From positions 24,226,001-24,290,000 of the forward strand of contig CM070591.1 of NCBI GenBank assembly GCA_036346355.1: DNA of 64,000 bases, given 5' to 3'. Origin of the DNA: Rhipidocladum racemiflorum (taxonomy: Eukaryota; Streptophyta; Magnoliopsida; Poales; Poaceae). Position numbers and translations under genes: made by a program. Below, in pieces: positions 1-11,969 of this stretch (within the stretch, counting starts at the first letter, position 1; the number at the start of each line of letters is the position of its first letter). The notes under the pieces are model-generated. The model did no database searches. It saw nothing but the letters and a program-made list of their open reading frames with translations, and was not told the DNA's origin.

Positions 1-2190
1 AAGCAACCTCTAAATACCACAATTACAAGTAAATTACAGCAAAGGAACAAATGCTAATACTGAAAATTTCGGCAGCATCTCCTTTGTTTTTCCATGATTC
101 GGAGCAACAACAAAGTATCACAAGTTATATCATAATGGAAAGCATCTAAAACAGCAATAACATGTGACATAGCAACAATATAAGTCCAGGATAAAGCATT
201 CAACCACTTCATGAGCTAAACGAACCAAATAGTAAGACCGAGCACATAGTTAAGCAATTCTCCAAGTTTCATGGCAATACTTTCATTATCATGACTCCAA
301 ATGATAACACTGTCTAATTTGTGTGGAGCTACGTGTAGATGTGTAGCTAAACCCTTTTTCCCGCATGCCGGTTTCATGGTACCTAAGAAAAACAACATAA
401 ACACAAGCGTGAGTTCATCACTCAGCAAGTATATTGCAAAGGAACAAGAAAATACATTTCAATACCTTCATCACCACCTTTTTACATACAACATCATACA
501 CATCTCATATTCATAGTGTAAGCATACAATTGACATCATCATAAATCATCCTCATATAATGCAATGCAATGTAATGCAAAGCGATGCACATATCTCCTTG
601 GAAACTCATACCGGTATGGTTGAGTACACACCCATCGGTGTGCACCCTCTCCCCCCTTCCATCCCGAAGATGGAGGGTGCCTACTCCTCGCTTCCGTTCA
701 CCGCGGTGAATAGAATCACGATGTAGGCCTTACTCATTGGCTCTTCGGATTAGTCATAACTTTCTCGCCGACCTTCCCGGACTAGTTATGACTTTCTCAC
801 CGCCCGGGCCATGTAATCATGCCATGTATGCAAATATGCCACATCATAATCAACTTGTACATTAACACATGGCATCATAACATGATAAACATACTCATCA
901 TATCAATGGCAATCATTAAAGTATGGCAAGTGATCATCACATATAATCAATCTCATCTAGTCTCAGCTAGCAACCTACAAATCGCTATCCATTACAATAC
1001 ACTTGCCTCAACCACGGGCAACGGATTGGCGAGAAGTAGTAGGCCCTCCCGGGGTCAAACCACCTGCAAATAGGGACCACTAACTCACAATCAAGCCCAA
1101 AAAACCATACGCAAACCCTCATCTACCCCGACATTGCCAACTACTCTCAAAACCCGAAAACAGCGGTTCTGTCCCATCGGGACAGCAGAATTCCAAAAGG
1201 CATAACTCTGGATCTAAGACTCCAAATCAATTAAACGAGTACGTCCTCGCGTAGCTTAGGAAATTTCCCAACTTTTTCTAGGTATAGGGAAAGACTGATT
1301 CGGAATCTAAAGTTGTTTAATCTACAAAATACCGTGATCTGTTCCAATCACGTCACAGATTCTAACATGCTCGGTAAAACAGCCATAACTTTCAAACGGC
1401 TGATCGGAATTTAACGTTCTTTATATCCACGGAAAGATAATGAAATTATCTACAACTTCTTCAACATCCTTACGACCAAATTCGGAATCTAAATTGGCGA
1501 AAAACCGAACCCTAGGTCGACTGCTGATGCTGTCCGAAACAGAGAACGTGACCAACTCAAGAATCCATCTAATCTAATCAAATCCAGCACCACCAATTGA
1601 TCTAAAAACATGATAATAACCCTAATAACAGTACCTAGACCAACCCCAAGGATTCCCAAGGCCATACCTTCGCCCGACGACCGAAAACCCAATAGATCTC
1701 CTCCCGGTTTGCGCGATCTCCTTCCTCGCTCGAAATCCACCGGATCTCCTCGTCGCGAAGCGCTCCAATGGACGGATCTTTGAGGTGTTGAGGTGGAGAA
1801 CTCCCCTAGGGGCAGCAAGGGAGGTGGAGAGGGGAGAGAGGGGTGGTGGCGCCATGGGGGAAGATGGAGAGGAAGGGGAAGGGTGGAGGCGCATGGGGCG
1901 GCTAGGGGGTGGCGGCTAGGGTTGGGAGAGGGAGTTTGGGGCGCACCAAGGGGTGGGGGCCAGATTTGGCTGCCCAAAAGTCCCCCCCCTTGGGCCCAAA
2001 CCCTTCCACCGGAGGCCCAACTCAACCCCCAAGGCCTAAAGTCCCCCGGAGAGGCCCAAACACCCGAAAACAGCCCAAAAACACGTTATAAACGGCATAA
2101 CGTAAAGTTTTAACCTCCATTTACATATTTTATAATGTTTTGACCTCAACATCCACATTTTATAAGATTACGACACTCCGTGGTGTCACA
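1..2190 (-). repeat. B1: LTR of family B, left end outside the window
   Basis: This stretch aligns along its length with the B2 3' LTR (17279-18402 plus 31095-32184), for example the matching blocks at 600-720 and 17880-18005. By that alignment roughly 45 bp of the LTR lie left of the window. The right edge is GGTGTCACA at 2190, followed directly by C LTR sequence that is uninterrupted at 40115. The expected target duplication is AAAAT (2191-2195), but the partner copy is outside the window, so solo LTR or full element cannot be decided. Sense is minus, taken from the polypurine tract of B2. Positions 1790-1965 are strongly G-rich on the plus strand. ORFs here, including a proline-rich one at 1489-2025, look like composition artefacts. 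Confidence 0.85.
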
Positions 2191-3049
2191 AAAATGGAGA
2201 AGGGTTGGGAGTGTGTTCTTGCTCTCCCTCTCCTTTGTTGCAAAAATTCTGGTTGGGGAGGAGCAAATGAGGTGGCTTGGAGGAGAAAAAGAGGTGGAAA
2301 ACTCTTATATATGGTTGCCACTTCATCCCTTACATGTGGGGTAAGGTCCCACATGTCATAGAGTGGGTGGGGAGTGGGTAGAGGTGAAAAGAGTAAGAAA
2401 ATACAGATTAGGTGTGTGCAGTCCACAAGTTCCTTGGCAAGGTAGGACCCACATGTCATAGAGAGGTAAAAAGGTGGGTAAGGAGTAGGTATGGTGAGGA
2501 AAATGGAGTAGGTGTGTGCAGAAATTTTCTTCCTCACTTGCAATTGGGTCCACTTGTCATAGACTAGTTAGGTAAGTGGGTAAGGATGGACTGAGTGAGA
2601 AAAGTAATGGGTTAGGCGTAGTTCACTCCCTCTCACTTACAAGTAGGGCTCACAAGTCATTGACCATAGGCAAGGGAAGGGTTGGTGTAATTTGGAAATG
2701 ATTTTTAAGGTTTCATGAAATTAACCTCCCTTCAAATTAATGACTCATTACTTGTAAATTTTAAACAAGTGAAGGTTTTATTGCAATTACGAATGACATG
2801 ATCATGATATGCGCGACTTACCAACTTAAGAAATTTTGAAATATTTGCGACTACATTAAAATACTTTTGGCCACTGTTAATATTGAAACAAAATCCAAGA
2901 GTTAAATTAATTAACAGCAGCTAGTAACCAATAATATAAATTTTTCTGAATTGCAAAAGTTTTAAATGCCACCGAAACTCCAAAAAAAACTCATTTTATT
3001 TATTTGAATATAATTTTATCATAATTACCCTTTTTTTTGGGCTGTTACA
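2191..3049 (-). repeat. C: 3' LTR (part right of B1)
   Basis: The 860 bp are almost identical to 40115-40943. The two copies flank everything between, so they are read as the LTR pair of an old host element, C. The edge at 3049 reads CTGTTACA on plus, that is TGTAACAG in sense, followed by a polypurine tract. That makes this the 3' LTR of a minus-strand element. B1 interrupts it at 2190/2191 and the rest lies outside the window. Both copies share small tandem variants of 'acccacatgtcatagag' near 2350 and 2450. Confidence 0.8.
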
Positions 3050-3066
3050 AAACCTACCCCCCTTAA
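3050..3066 (-). promoter_or_regulatory. C: polypurine tract
   Basis: In sense this is a purine run (AAGGGGGGTAGG core) immediately upstream of the LTR start TGTAACAG. It would prime plus-strand DNA synthesis and sets the orientation of C as minus. Confidence 0.65.
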
Positions 3067-3339
3067 AAAGAATCTCGTCCTCGAGATTGGGAAGACTAGG
3101 AACAAAAGAGGGTGGTGGATTCTAATTTCGATAATGATCTTCAATTTTATCATTTGTCCTACTGCAATATCATATCCACCAAGTGTATATCGATTTCCAC
3201 CATCATCAAATCACACCAATGAACTCTGGTAATTTATCCCTTTTATCAATTTACCACTTGACCACCTATAACTTCTCCTATTGATAAGTATATATGGACG
3301 ACCAAATTTCCATATCCTCATAACCATAAGGGTATTGTT

Positions 3340-3580
3340 TATGGCAAAGTTCCGATCCGACATCGGAATTTCCGATCCAGACTTAGAAAATTTTTCCCAT
3401 TGGAATACACGAAAGGTGCTTCTCTGGAAACTTCGGAAGTTCCGATGTGAACATCAGATGTTCCGATATGTGTAAATTTCCAGTGTAGATAGGGTTAGGA
3501 TTGACGGGTTTTCTGTAGTTTTAGCCACATCAGATGTTCCGATTTTGCATCGGATATTCCGATATGTGCCGAACTGAGCA
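3340..3580. repeat. Short degenerate repeats, catcgga/ttccgat
   Basis: At least eight close variants of TTCCGAT, ATCGGA or CATCAGATGTTCCGAT occur in about 240 bp, some as inverted pairs, for example around 3355-3372 and 3530-3565. They lie in the non-coding internal region of C. Confidence 0.6.
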
Positions 3581-3711
3581 ATAAAACATGTTTTTCATTC
3601 AAGTCTTTGGATAGCTATTGCACATTGTGCTCCTACACTTCAATAACATGATGTAGGGTAGGAACTTACCACTACAAGGATGTTCTTGCACTTGGTGGAA
3701 TGTTAGTTTGA

Positions 3712-3716
3712 TGAAG
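3712..3716. repeat. A1 target-site duplication, left (TGAAG)
   Basis: TGAAG precedes the LTR start TGTCGGG and is repeated exactly at 16424-16428 after the other LTR. Confidence 0.95.
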
Positions 3717-6700
3717 TGTCGGGACCCCGAATTTGCAAATCCGGACCCTCTGTGTATTCAGCACTAGTCCAGGAACGCGCTAGTGCACACAGTCTTAACA
3801 TCGGTATATATCACAATCATACCAAACGATACTATCAAAGTACTTTATTTAAATAATCAAAGGGTTACTCGACCTTATGGCCAAGTTACAAATATATGCC
3901 TCGCAAGGCGAAACTTATTAAAAGAGAAATAACAGCAGCGGAAAATCAAATAACTTCGTGCCGCCATCCAGTATACCACAGGCAACTGACTGGGCTCGCA
4001 TCCCTAAGTAGACGGGTCTTCTTGGAAATCCTCCTCCGAACTGGCGTAATCTCCTCTTCAACTGGTATTGTGTTGAGGCAAGGGTGAGTACTTGGTACTC
4101 GACAAGTCATGCACAGAATGCAAGCTAATATACTATATGCATGGCTTGGTACAAAGGAATAGCTCAAGGTATATTTGCAGAAATGACTTTTGACAAGTAA
4201 TAAAAGTAGATTCGAAAGCAGTAGAAATAAGTAAAGCATAAATAACTTCTCAAGAAATTTAATAAACATTTTCCCCATCCTAAACCACATTTCCATCAAC
4301 TTCTTTACTAAACCAACCCAACTTTTCAAATCCAAGTTATTTTCAGAAAGTCTAACCCTTGACTGTAATTCCCGAGCATTGTCCAGTACCGTGGACTCGG
4401 CTATTCAAATAGATTCTACACTCTGCAGAGGTTATGCACTTTACCCACAAGATACAGTCAAACACCACAAAGGCGAGTTCCCGTAACAAAGCCTTTCGGA
4501 AGCCTCAAACAACAAATGTGGTCCTCTCCGGTTCGTGCTCTACACCATCCCTTCCCTTAGCCAAGGCGAAGTATGGGACCAACACACCGTTAGATGGGTA
4601 TCTGGCCACGGCCACGATACGCTCCCCCGTACAATCACACAAACGGTGTAATTGACACCCTGAGGCTCCACAAGTGAGTCCTTAGCGACTTAATCAACTA
4701 GGGCCGTCCCATTCCAGCCATGTGGTTGCAAGTATGACCCAGTTCAAAGGCTTGCAAGGTTAAGTCCTTAGAGTGACCAGGGCAAGACTACCCGAAGAAC
4801 CAAATCAACATTCCCAACGCCACAACTGGCCCACCTGATTACTCTTGCCACATGCCCCGGTCGAAAACCGTTTATCAAACCCCAGTTGATTACCATGCAC
4901 CACGTGCCATCAACATCACATGATACTTTTCCAAAACAGGTTCAATATATCATTAAGTCAATATTAGCATTTGATTGTCCAAAATCATGTCATGAGCACG
5001 TAGCAGGTCTAAGCAGTGTACTACGACGATCTAAACCCATGTTGGCAATTTAATAATGTCCAACTAGTAAACCACAACTAGGGTGACAAAGGGTCATGGC
5101 ACATACTTAAGTAATCAAGGTGTCATATAGCAAATTGGTATTTATCTAACCCCCATGTTTAATCAAAGTATCTTTCTACTTGAACTAGCATGCAATAGTT
5201 TAAATCCAAATAGATTTCGAAATAGGATCAATATGGTCAAAGCACAACTTGCCTTCAAAAAGTACTTGCTCTTGGTCCTGAGTTGGATCCTGAGTCAACA
5301 CTTCTCCCTCGAATCCTTCCTAAGACTTCAACGTCTACTCGTAAAAGCGTGCAAATAGCAAATACACAAATAAACACTAGGCAAAAACATCCCAAAACTC
5401 CAAATAAAATCCAAAAACAGAGAGAACATAATTTTCTGGATTTTTAGAAACTGGAATCACAAATTTGGAGTTAAAGCATAAAAGTTATGATTTATTAAAG
5501 TTTAAATAATCAATTAAATAATATTACAGAGAAAAACTTTAGTCCAAAAATTAAATAAAATTCATATTTGAGTAGATCTGAATTTTATACAAATTTAGAA
5601 ATTTGAATCACTCAAATCGGAGTTGAAACGCAAAAGTTATAAGCGTTTGAAGTTTGAATCTAAATTTGAATCAATATTTCGAATTAATAAATCATTTTCT
5701 TTTTTCGGAAATTAATTATTGCGTCAGCAAGGACACGTGGCAGCCTCTGATTGGGCGGCTGACGTCAGCCGGTCCATGGACTTGGTCCACGCTCGGCTCG
5801 GGTCCACCGTGGACTCGGTCCACGACTCCACGTGAGACTGACATGTGGGCCCTCTCGGGTGACGTCATTGCTGACGTCAGCGGGGCTCAGCCCACGGTGC
5901 TGACAGGTGGGACCCACTGTGACGTCATGGGTGACGTCAGCGCTTGGCGGGGTCAGCCACTGACATGCGGGCCCTCTGACACGCGGGCCCCGCGTGTCAG
6001 CGTCACTGCCTGCCAGCGCGTGGGCCGGCCCGACCGCGTCGGTCCAACTTCCCGACACGTGGCGCAATCACGACCGTTGATTTGAAATTCAACGGCGCGG
6101 ATTAGATCCAGGGTTAACACGTTGAAACTACTCGTTGATCGTGGGCCGTTCGATTTAGATCGGACGGTCCAGATCTAATCCTATAATCGCCTTTGCTACA
6201 AAGACGTGGCGATTGTGAACCGCTGGATCTTGATCCAACGGTCCCGCATCTACTCGGGTTTATAACACGTGAACTCACCTCAACCGTCCGATCTGGATCG
6301 GCGGTCCACAGAGCTCGCGAGTCCGGCGATGGCACGGCGAAGCTTGGGCACCGGAGACGGAACGATGACGAGCCCGACGGCGCTCTGAGGCTCCTCCGGC
6401 GACGCAAGGGTCACGCTCGAGTCGCCTTGGCTCGGGATCCCGATTCGACCTCCTTCTCCTCGGCGGCGGCGACGGCGGCGGAAGGTGAAAAAACCACCAC
6501 GATACCCTAGCTACTACGGCGAGCAATCCCGAGCAAGCGGCGGCTGCTAGGGCTTAGCAAGCTAGGGCAAAAAGTAGCGCAAGGTCACGGCGATACTCGG
6601 TGCGATCCGGCATTAAATAGCCCGGGAGGCGTGCTCGGCGGAGCCCTAGTCGATCCGCAATGGCGCGCTCGGCGGCGGAGTCCGGCTCGGTCTCGGCGAA

Positions 6701-7229
6701 GACGACGACTCTCGGCCGCCCACGTGGCGCGATCAACGGCCACGATCGCCGCGGCGCGATCGGATCCGGGCGGATCTGGCTCGAAGTGCAGGCGGATCTC
6801 ACCGTTGGATCTTGATCCAACGGTTGGGATTGATTAGGGTTAGGAGTGGGTTCGGTCGAGTCACGTGGCTCGGTCGGACTCGAGTCCGACTCCGTTCGAC
6901 TTCGATCGGATGAACAGTACTTGACCCGAGTTTGAATTTCCAGCGATTTAATATTTAAAATAATTCCCGATAATTCATTTAATTCATTAAAAATAGCAAA
7001 TGACTCGAAAAATTCCAAAAATTACGGAAAATACTTTGGATCATTTTGGACTCAAATAAAATATTTCCAACAAAATTTTATTTGCAAAATTAAATTCTTT
7101 AATTATTTCAACATGGAATAAATTCAAATAAATTCCAATTAAATCCAAATAAATTCCAAAAATTCCAAAATTCACCAAAGTGCCAAATCACACATGAATT
7201 TAGGACAAGTACAATTTTGGGGTGTTACA
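3717..7229 (-). repeat. A1 3' LTR
   Basis: On plus it runs from TGTCGGGACCCC to GGGGTGTTACA. In sense: an AT-rich U3 start, a TATTTAA box (6613-6619 in reverse), a GC-rich leader with palindromes and TGACGTCA sites (about 5730-6830), then two conserved acidic exon-like blocks (5253-5334 and about 4015-4072, reverse), and the end CCCGACA. The long open frames in the GC-rich part (for example 5654-6085) are composition-driven and not conserved as protein. Confidence 0.95.
6613..6619 (-). promoter_or_regulatory. TATA-like box of A1 3' LTR
   Basis: TATTTAA on minus, in the same position in the A1, A2, A3 and A4 LTRs, about 600-650 bp after the U3 start and followed by a GC-rich leader. This is the likely RNA polymerase II promoter; the start site itself is not visible. 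Confidence 0.5.
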
Positions 7230-7240
7230 AACCTCCCTTA
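7230..7240 (-). promoter_or_regulatory. A1 polypurine tract
   Basis: In sense TAAGGGAGGTT, directly before the 3' LTR. Just upstream is the conserved hairpin ATCTCGGGGACGAGAT, present in all A copies. Confidence 0.8.
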
Positions 7241-7271
7241 ATAGAATCTCGTCCCCGAGATTCGTGGCTTA

Positions 7272-9227
7272 CTAAAGGAATAGGTTTGGAAATTCTTCCT
7301 TCAAATCCTCTTCGCTCCCAAGTCGCTTCGCTTTCTTCATGGTTGCTCCATCGAACTCTCTGAAGCAGGTTGACTTGTTTCTAGTTTCTCGATCCATTGT
7401 GTCTAGAATCCTCACGGGATACTCCTTATAAGTCAAATCCTCTTGCAACTCAATTGACTCTAGCGGTGTCTGCTTCCTCAGAACTCGGAGACACTTCTTT
7501 AAGCTGGGACACATGGAACACATCATGTACTCCTCGCCAACGATCGTGGCAACTCCGGTGATAAGCAACTTCGCCTCTGCGGCTCAAAATCTTAAATGGT
7601 CCAACATAACGGGTGCAAGTTTCCCTTTGGCATGGAACCTCTTAACTCCCCCGAGAGGCGTAACTCGAGGTATACAAAGTCTTACGGTTCAAAACTCAAA
7701 TCTCGGCGACGATTGTCGGCATAACTCTTCTGTCGAGATTGGGCTATCTTCAACCTTTCCCTAATCATGGCGACTGTTCTTGACTTCTTGAAGAATATCA
7801 GGCCCAAAGACACGGCGCCGCCGGTCTCATTCCAATTCAATGGCGTCCGACAGCGGTCGACCATACAAGGCCTCAAAAGGTGACATCGTAAACTAGCCTC
7901 GATAACTATTGTTGTAATCGAACTCGGCATACGGCAAACTTTTATCCCAAGAGGTAGCATAAGCCAATGCACAAGCTCTCAACATATCCTCCGAATCTGG
8001 TTGACTCTTTCGGTCTGTCCATCCGTCTGTGGATGATAAGGCATCTTGAAGTTTAAACGGGTTCCCATGGCTTCATGCAACTTATTCCGTAATCTTGAGG
8101 TAAATTGGGTACCTCTGTCCGATACAATCCTCTTTGGCACTCCGTGCAAACAAACAATCCTGATCATGTACAACTCGCTAACTTATCTCCCGAGTAGGTG
8201 GTCTTCACGGATAAAATGGGCTACTTTAGTCAAGCGATCCACTATAACCCATATGGAGTCATAACCTCCTTGAGTCTTGACAAACCGGTAATGAAATCCA
8301 TTCCGATTTCCTCCCACTTCCACTCAGGTATCTTGGTGGTGTAGCAATCCTGCTGGTCTCTAATGCATTGCCTTGACTCTCTGGCATACGTCGCACAATG
8401 CAACATGCTCGGCAACTTCACGTTTCATACTCGGCCACCAGAATCTCTCCTTCAGATCCTGATACATCTTGGCGCTTCCAGGGTGAATTGAGTACTTGGA
8501 GTCATGGGCTTCTTCCAAAATCAGTCGCTTTAACTCCTCCTTGCTAGGCACACAAATCCGACCCTTCATCCATAACGTGCCCTGCTCATCCAATTTGAAG
8601 TCCCCTGCCTTGCCTTCCTCCTTGATGGACTTAATCCTGCGGATCTTGTCATCATCCTTCTGTCCTTCTCGGATCTGATCCTCTAGGGTAGGCTTTACTT
8701 CGGTCTGGCCAAGAATCCGCTAGGTACAACCTCAATCTTCATTTTCTGAAAATCCTTACATAACTCATCCTGGCTTGTGGCTAGCAACGCGTACTCACGG
8801 TATGGCTTTTCCGACTCGAGCATCGGCTACTCGTTGGCCTTCCCGGATGGTAATGGATTCCAACATTGTAGTCCTTGATCAACTCTAACCATCTCCTCGC
8901 CTCATATTCAGATCCGACTGGGTGAATATGTACTTAAGGCTCTTATGATCCGTATACACTTCACATCTGTTTCCAATCGATAGTGACGCCATATCTTCAA
9001 AGCATGCACTACGGCAGCTAACTCCAAGTCATGTGTCGGATAATTTTCCTCATGCGGCCTCAATCGCCTTGATGCATAGCGACAACCTTTCCATTCTGCA
9101 TCAGGACACATCCAAGTCCTTGGCGCGATCGTCACAATAAACATCGAAGCTTTGAGCAACATCCGTAGAACTAACACTTTGCCGACGTCAATCGCTTCTT
9201 CACCTCCTGAAATCCTTTCTCACATTC
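7272..9227 (-). pseudogene. pol: A1 pol 3' half: RNase H, integrase, chromodomain (frameshifted)
   Basis: Similarity to the open copy in A2 shows, in sense, RNase H fragments (EENYPTHDLELAAVVHALK near 9010-9060), the integrase zinc-binding part (8360-8593, with CDVCQRVKAMH), the integrase core (SDRGTQF near 8105-8125; HPQTDGQTERVNQ near 7990-8035), the C-terminal integrase part, and a chromodomain just before the TAG at 7272-7274. The chromodomain is thought to steer integration to heterochromatin. At least six frameshifts separate the pieces, many lying where A2 or A5 has CAG or CTG. It cannot give a full-length enzyme as written. Confidence 0.85.
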
Positions 9228-10510
9228 TCAAGCGTCCATGCAAACTTCTTTTCCTTCTTCAAAGCAATTGCGTAAGAGGTTTCGCAATTGTCGAGAAGCC
9301 TTCAATGAAACGGCGGTAGTATCCTGCCATTCCAAGGAAACTCCGAATGGGTCACAGCCTTCTTGGTGCTCCCAATGTAACACAGCTTCTACTTTGCTTG
9401 GATCTACGGCGACTCCTTCTGCGGTCATTACATGTCCAAGAAACTCCACCTTGTCCTTCCAAAAATCACACTTGCTGAACTTGGCGAAAAGTTGCTGTTC
9501 CCTCAGCTTTTCCAAAACTCGCCTTAAGTGTTCGGCATGTTCATCCTCTGTCTTGGAGTAGATTAGGATATCGTCTATGAACACGACGACAAACTTGTCC
9601 AAATATTCCATGAACACTTTATTCATCATATTCATGAAATAGGCTGGCGCATTCGTCAGCCCAAAGGACATAACTGTGAACTCGTAATGTCCATATCTTG
9701 ACGAGAATGCAGTCTTCGGAATATCTTCTGATCGGATCTTCAACTGATGGTATCCCGATCTCAGATCAATCTTGGAGAAAACTCCGGCTCCTCTTAACTG
9801 ATCAAACAAATCATCAATCCTGGGTAGCGGATACTTATTCTTCACGGTGACTTCATTGAGTGCACGGTAGTCAATGCACATCCTGAAACTCCCGTCCTTC
9901 TTCTTGACAAACAAAACTGGTGCTCCCCACGGCGACGAACTCGGTCTGATAAATCCTTTCTCCATTAACTCTTCTAGCTGTTTCTTCATCTCTACCAACT
10001 CCTCGGTAGACATCCGATAGGGTCTCTTTGCTATCGGTCTTTGTGCAGATACAAGCTCTATCACAAACCCTATGTCCCCTGCCTCGGCATACTGTAGATC
10101 TTCGGGAAAGACATCTGGGTACTCATTCACTACTGAGACATCCTCTATGCTGATTGCCTTGGTACTGTTAATCATCAACTGTCCATCTCTAACTGCAGTG
10201 GCTTGAAATTCCACTTTCTTCCCACACGGGCTCTCAACTGAGATAGTCCTTCGTCCACAATCCAATACGGCCTTGTGCTTGGATAACCAATCCATTCCCA
10301 ATATGACGTCTAAGGTCTGGGTCTCCAAAATTAAAAGGTTTGCTAGGAATTCTATTCCACCTATTAGTATTCTCACCCCGGAACATCCTACTTTCGTTCG
10401 GAGTTCGAACCAGGGTTTGAACTAAAAGCATGCACTTAAGTCTTGCAATCCTTAAATCATTTCTAGAAGCAAAGCCTTGCGAAACAAGCGAATCTGAAGC
10501 TCGAGTCAAA
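9228..10510 (-). pseudogene. pol: A1 pol 5' half: protease and reverse transcriptase
   Basis: One frame of 382 codons (9228-10376) covers the end of the retropepsin domain (ILGMDWL, residues about 25-31) and most of RT. RT shows SPWGAPVLFVKKKDG, then the catalytic FIDD with the aspartates at residues 268-269, then the thumb (FLGHVM). The frame breaks before the connection to RNase H. The protease active site lies upstream near 10490-10510 and is damaged: the expected D-S-G is not readable in any single frame. RT would copy the genomic RNA in virus-like particles. The open RT is almost intact, so inactivation is recent or partly caused by sequence error. Confidence 0.88.
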
Positions 10511-10529
10511 CAAAATCAAGCAGGTGCAT

Positions 10530-11693
10530 CGAGTTAACAAGTAACTTACCCGGTCTGACGTCAGTAGCATTTTGCAAAGGTGCATCTGCGGTGACATGGT
10601 TGACCCGGCCTCTCACCACGGTGCAGGGTGTGGCTCCTGATCTTTGGCGTCCTAGCTGAGGTGGTTCCTAGATTGAAGCGAATCGGGTCGCTCTGCTGTC
10701 TTCTTTGGACAAGCTGTTGGCAAAGTGTCCTGGCTCGTTGCGATTGTAATGGCGCCTCACTGTTCCTTCTTGACTGCACAGAGTAAGCGTTTCTAAGCGG
10801 GGCTGGGGTTTGGTAGTTCGATTGGCAGGTCTTGGTGCTTTGGGATGGTGTCCTTGTTGCATTACGTGGTTGGAATCGAAGAATTGATTTGGTGCAACTC
10901 TCAAGCGCTATGCGTTCCCTGGCGTGATCCTTGCTTTGTTGCATCCTGCGCTTCTGTTCTCATCCGGTTCCTTGCGCTTGTCCTCAAGAATAAGTGCCTT
11001 ATTCACCAAGTCTTGGAAATCTGGAAAGGTGTGGGTGATCAACCCTACTTGCAATCCCGAGTTAAGTCCCTTCATAAAGCGGGATCGTCTGGATTTATCT
11101 GTCGCTACATCCTCAAAGCGTAGCGTGCTAGCTGTGTGAACTTGTTCAGTAGTCGACCACCGGTGATTACCTTGCTTGATGCTCGAACTCCTCCTTCTTA
11201 AGGTCCATGATTCCTTCAGGCCACGTGATACTGTCGGAATGCGGTGTGAACTCCTCCCAAGTGATATCTTGAGGGTTCTCTGCGTGGCACGAAGTTCTCC
11301 CACCATTCAATTTGTTCCTTCCAACTGATGAGAAGCGTAAAGTACCTTCTCATTCCCTATGCATTGAGCTATGTGTAGCTTCCTCTCGATTGATCTTAAC
11401 CAATCATCGGCCTCCAATGGATTGGCATTCCCAGAGAAAGTGGGTGGGTGAGTCCTCATGAACTCTGACAGCCTTGTATTCTGGCGTGGTCCCTGATTAA
11501 CTTGATTAGCAGTGGCCTGAGCAGTGACGTGCTGCATTTGTTGCATCATAGCATGCATCAACTGAGTCTGAGCAGCAAGAAAAGCTCCGAAATTCTGCAT
11601 ATCCAGTGGCGGTGCTGGTGCTCCATCATTGGGGTTTTCTGCTGGGCGAGAACCGCTCCCATTGCTTCCAAAGTTTCCACGGGTGTTTACCAT
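10530..11693 (-). pseudogene. gag: A1 gag (frameshifted)
   Basis: The start codon at 11691-11693 begins MVNTRGNFGSNGSG, the same start as in A2 and A4. The first 129 codons are open and hold a Gln/Met-rich stretch and the capsid-like motif PLEADDWLRSIERKL (retrotrans_gag family). After 11307 the frame shifts several times. The C-terminal zinc knuckle lies near 10711-10755 and reads HYNRNEPGHFAN, without the expected second Cys. Gag would build the particle that packages the RNA. ORF0 lies upstream, with 276 bp between them. Confidence 0.85.
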
Positions 11694-11969
11694 CTGTCGA
11701 TTTGCTCTAGGTTTAGAGATGAGAGGGAAACAAGAATAGACAAGTAATATGGAACTTATGCGGGGCGAAAGGGGTAACTTTAAGGTCCAACTTTATTATT
11801 AATAACTTGGTATGGCTGCTTACAATGCCTAAGGGCCTTGCAACACATACTGCACACTCAGCAACCAAAGCAAATCCAAATCGAACTAACTCTGGAGTCT
11901 AATGCCTAAAGGGTGACTCTTTATTCTATGACTCGACTCGGCGAAGGAGTCTCACTATAGAACCTATGC

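Larger units (their letters stand above)
3050..3716 (-). mobile_element. C: internal 3' region, polypurine tract and non-coding
   Basis: It begins with a polypurine tract (3050-3066 in reverse) and a stretch resembling the 3' end of gypsy pol transcripts in this window (an 'atctcgtcc-tcgagatt' hairpin, as in family A). No pol-like frame is visible. Positions about 3340-3580 hold many variants of the motif catcgga / ttccgat in both orientations. The region ends at 3716, where A1 inserted (TSD TGAAG, 3712-3716). Only about 1 kb of C internal sequence is visible in all, so C is either a deleted or a non-autonomous element. Confidence 0.6.

Noticed and set aside
1489..2025. 178-codon proline/serine-rich frame on minus
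   Set aside because: Lies in the B1 LTR over a G-rich run; the matching stretch in B2 (31619-31939) has a different, unaligned peptide, so it is composition, not a gene.
2160..2553. 127-codon frame in the C LTR, repeated at 39989-40279
   Set aside because: Repeated only because the C LTR is duplicated; the peptide (many Pro/Ser/Phe) has no family resemblance.
5654..6085. 143-codon frame on plus in the A1 LTR
   Set aside because: Antisense to the element and over GC-rich palindromes; the matching stretches in other A LTRs do not keep the frame.
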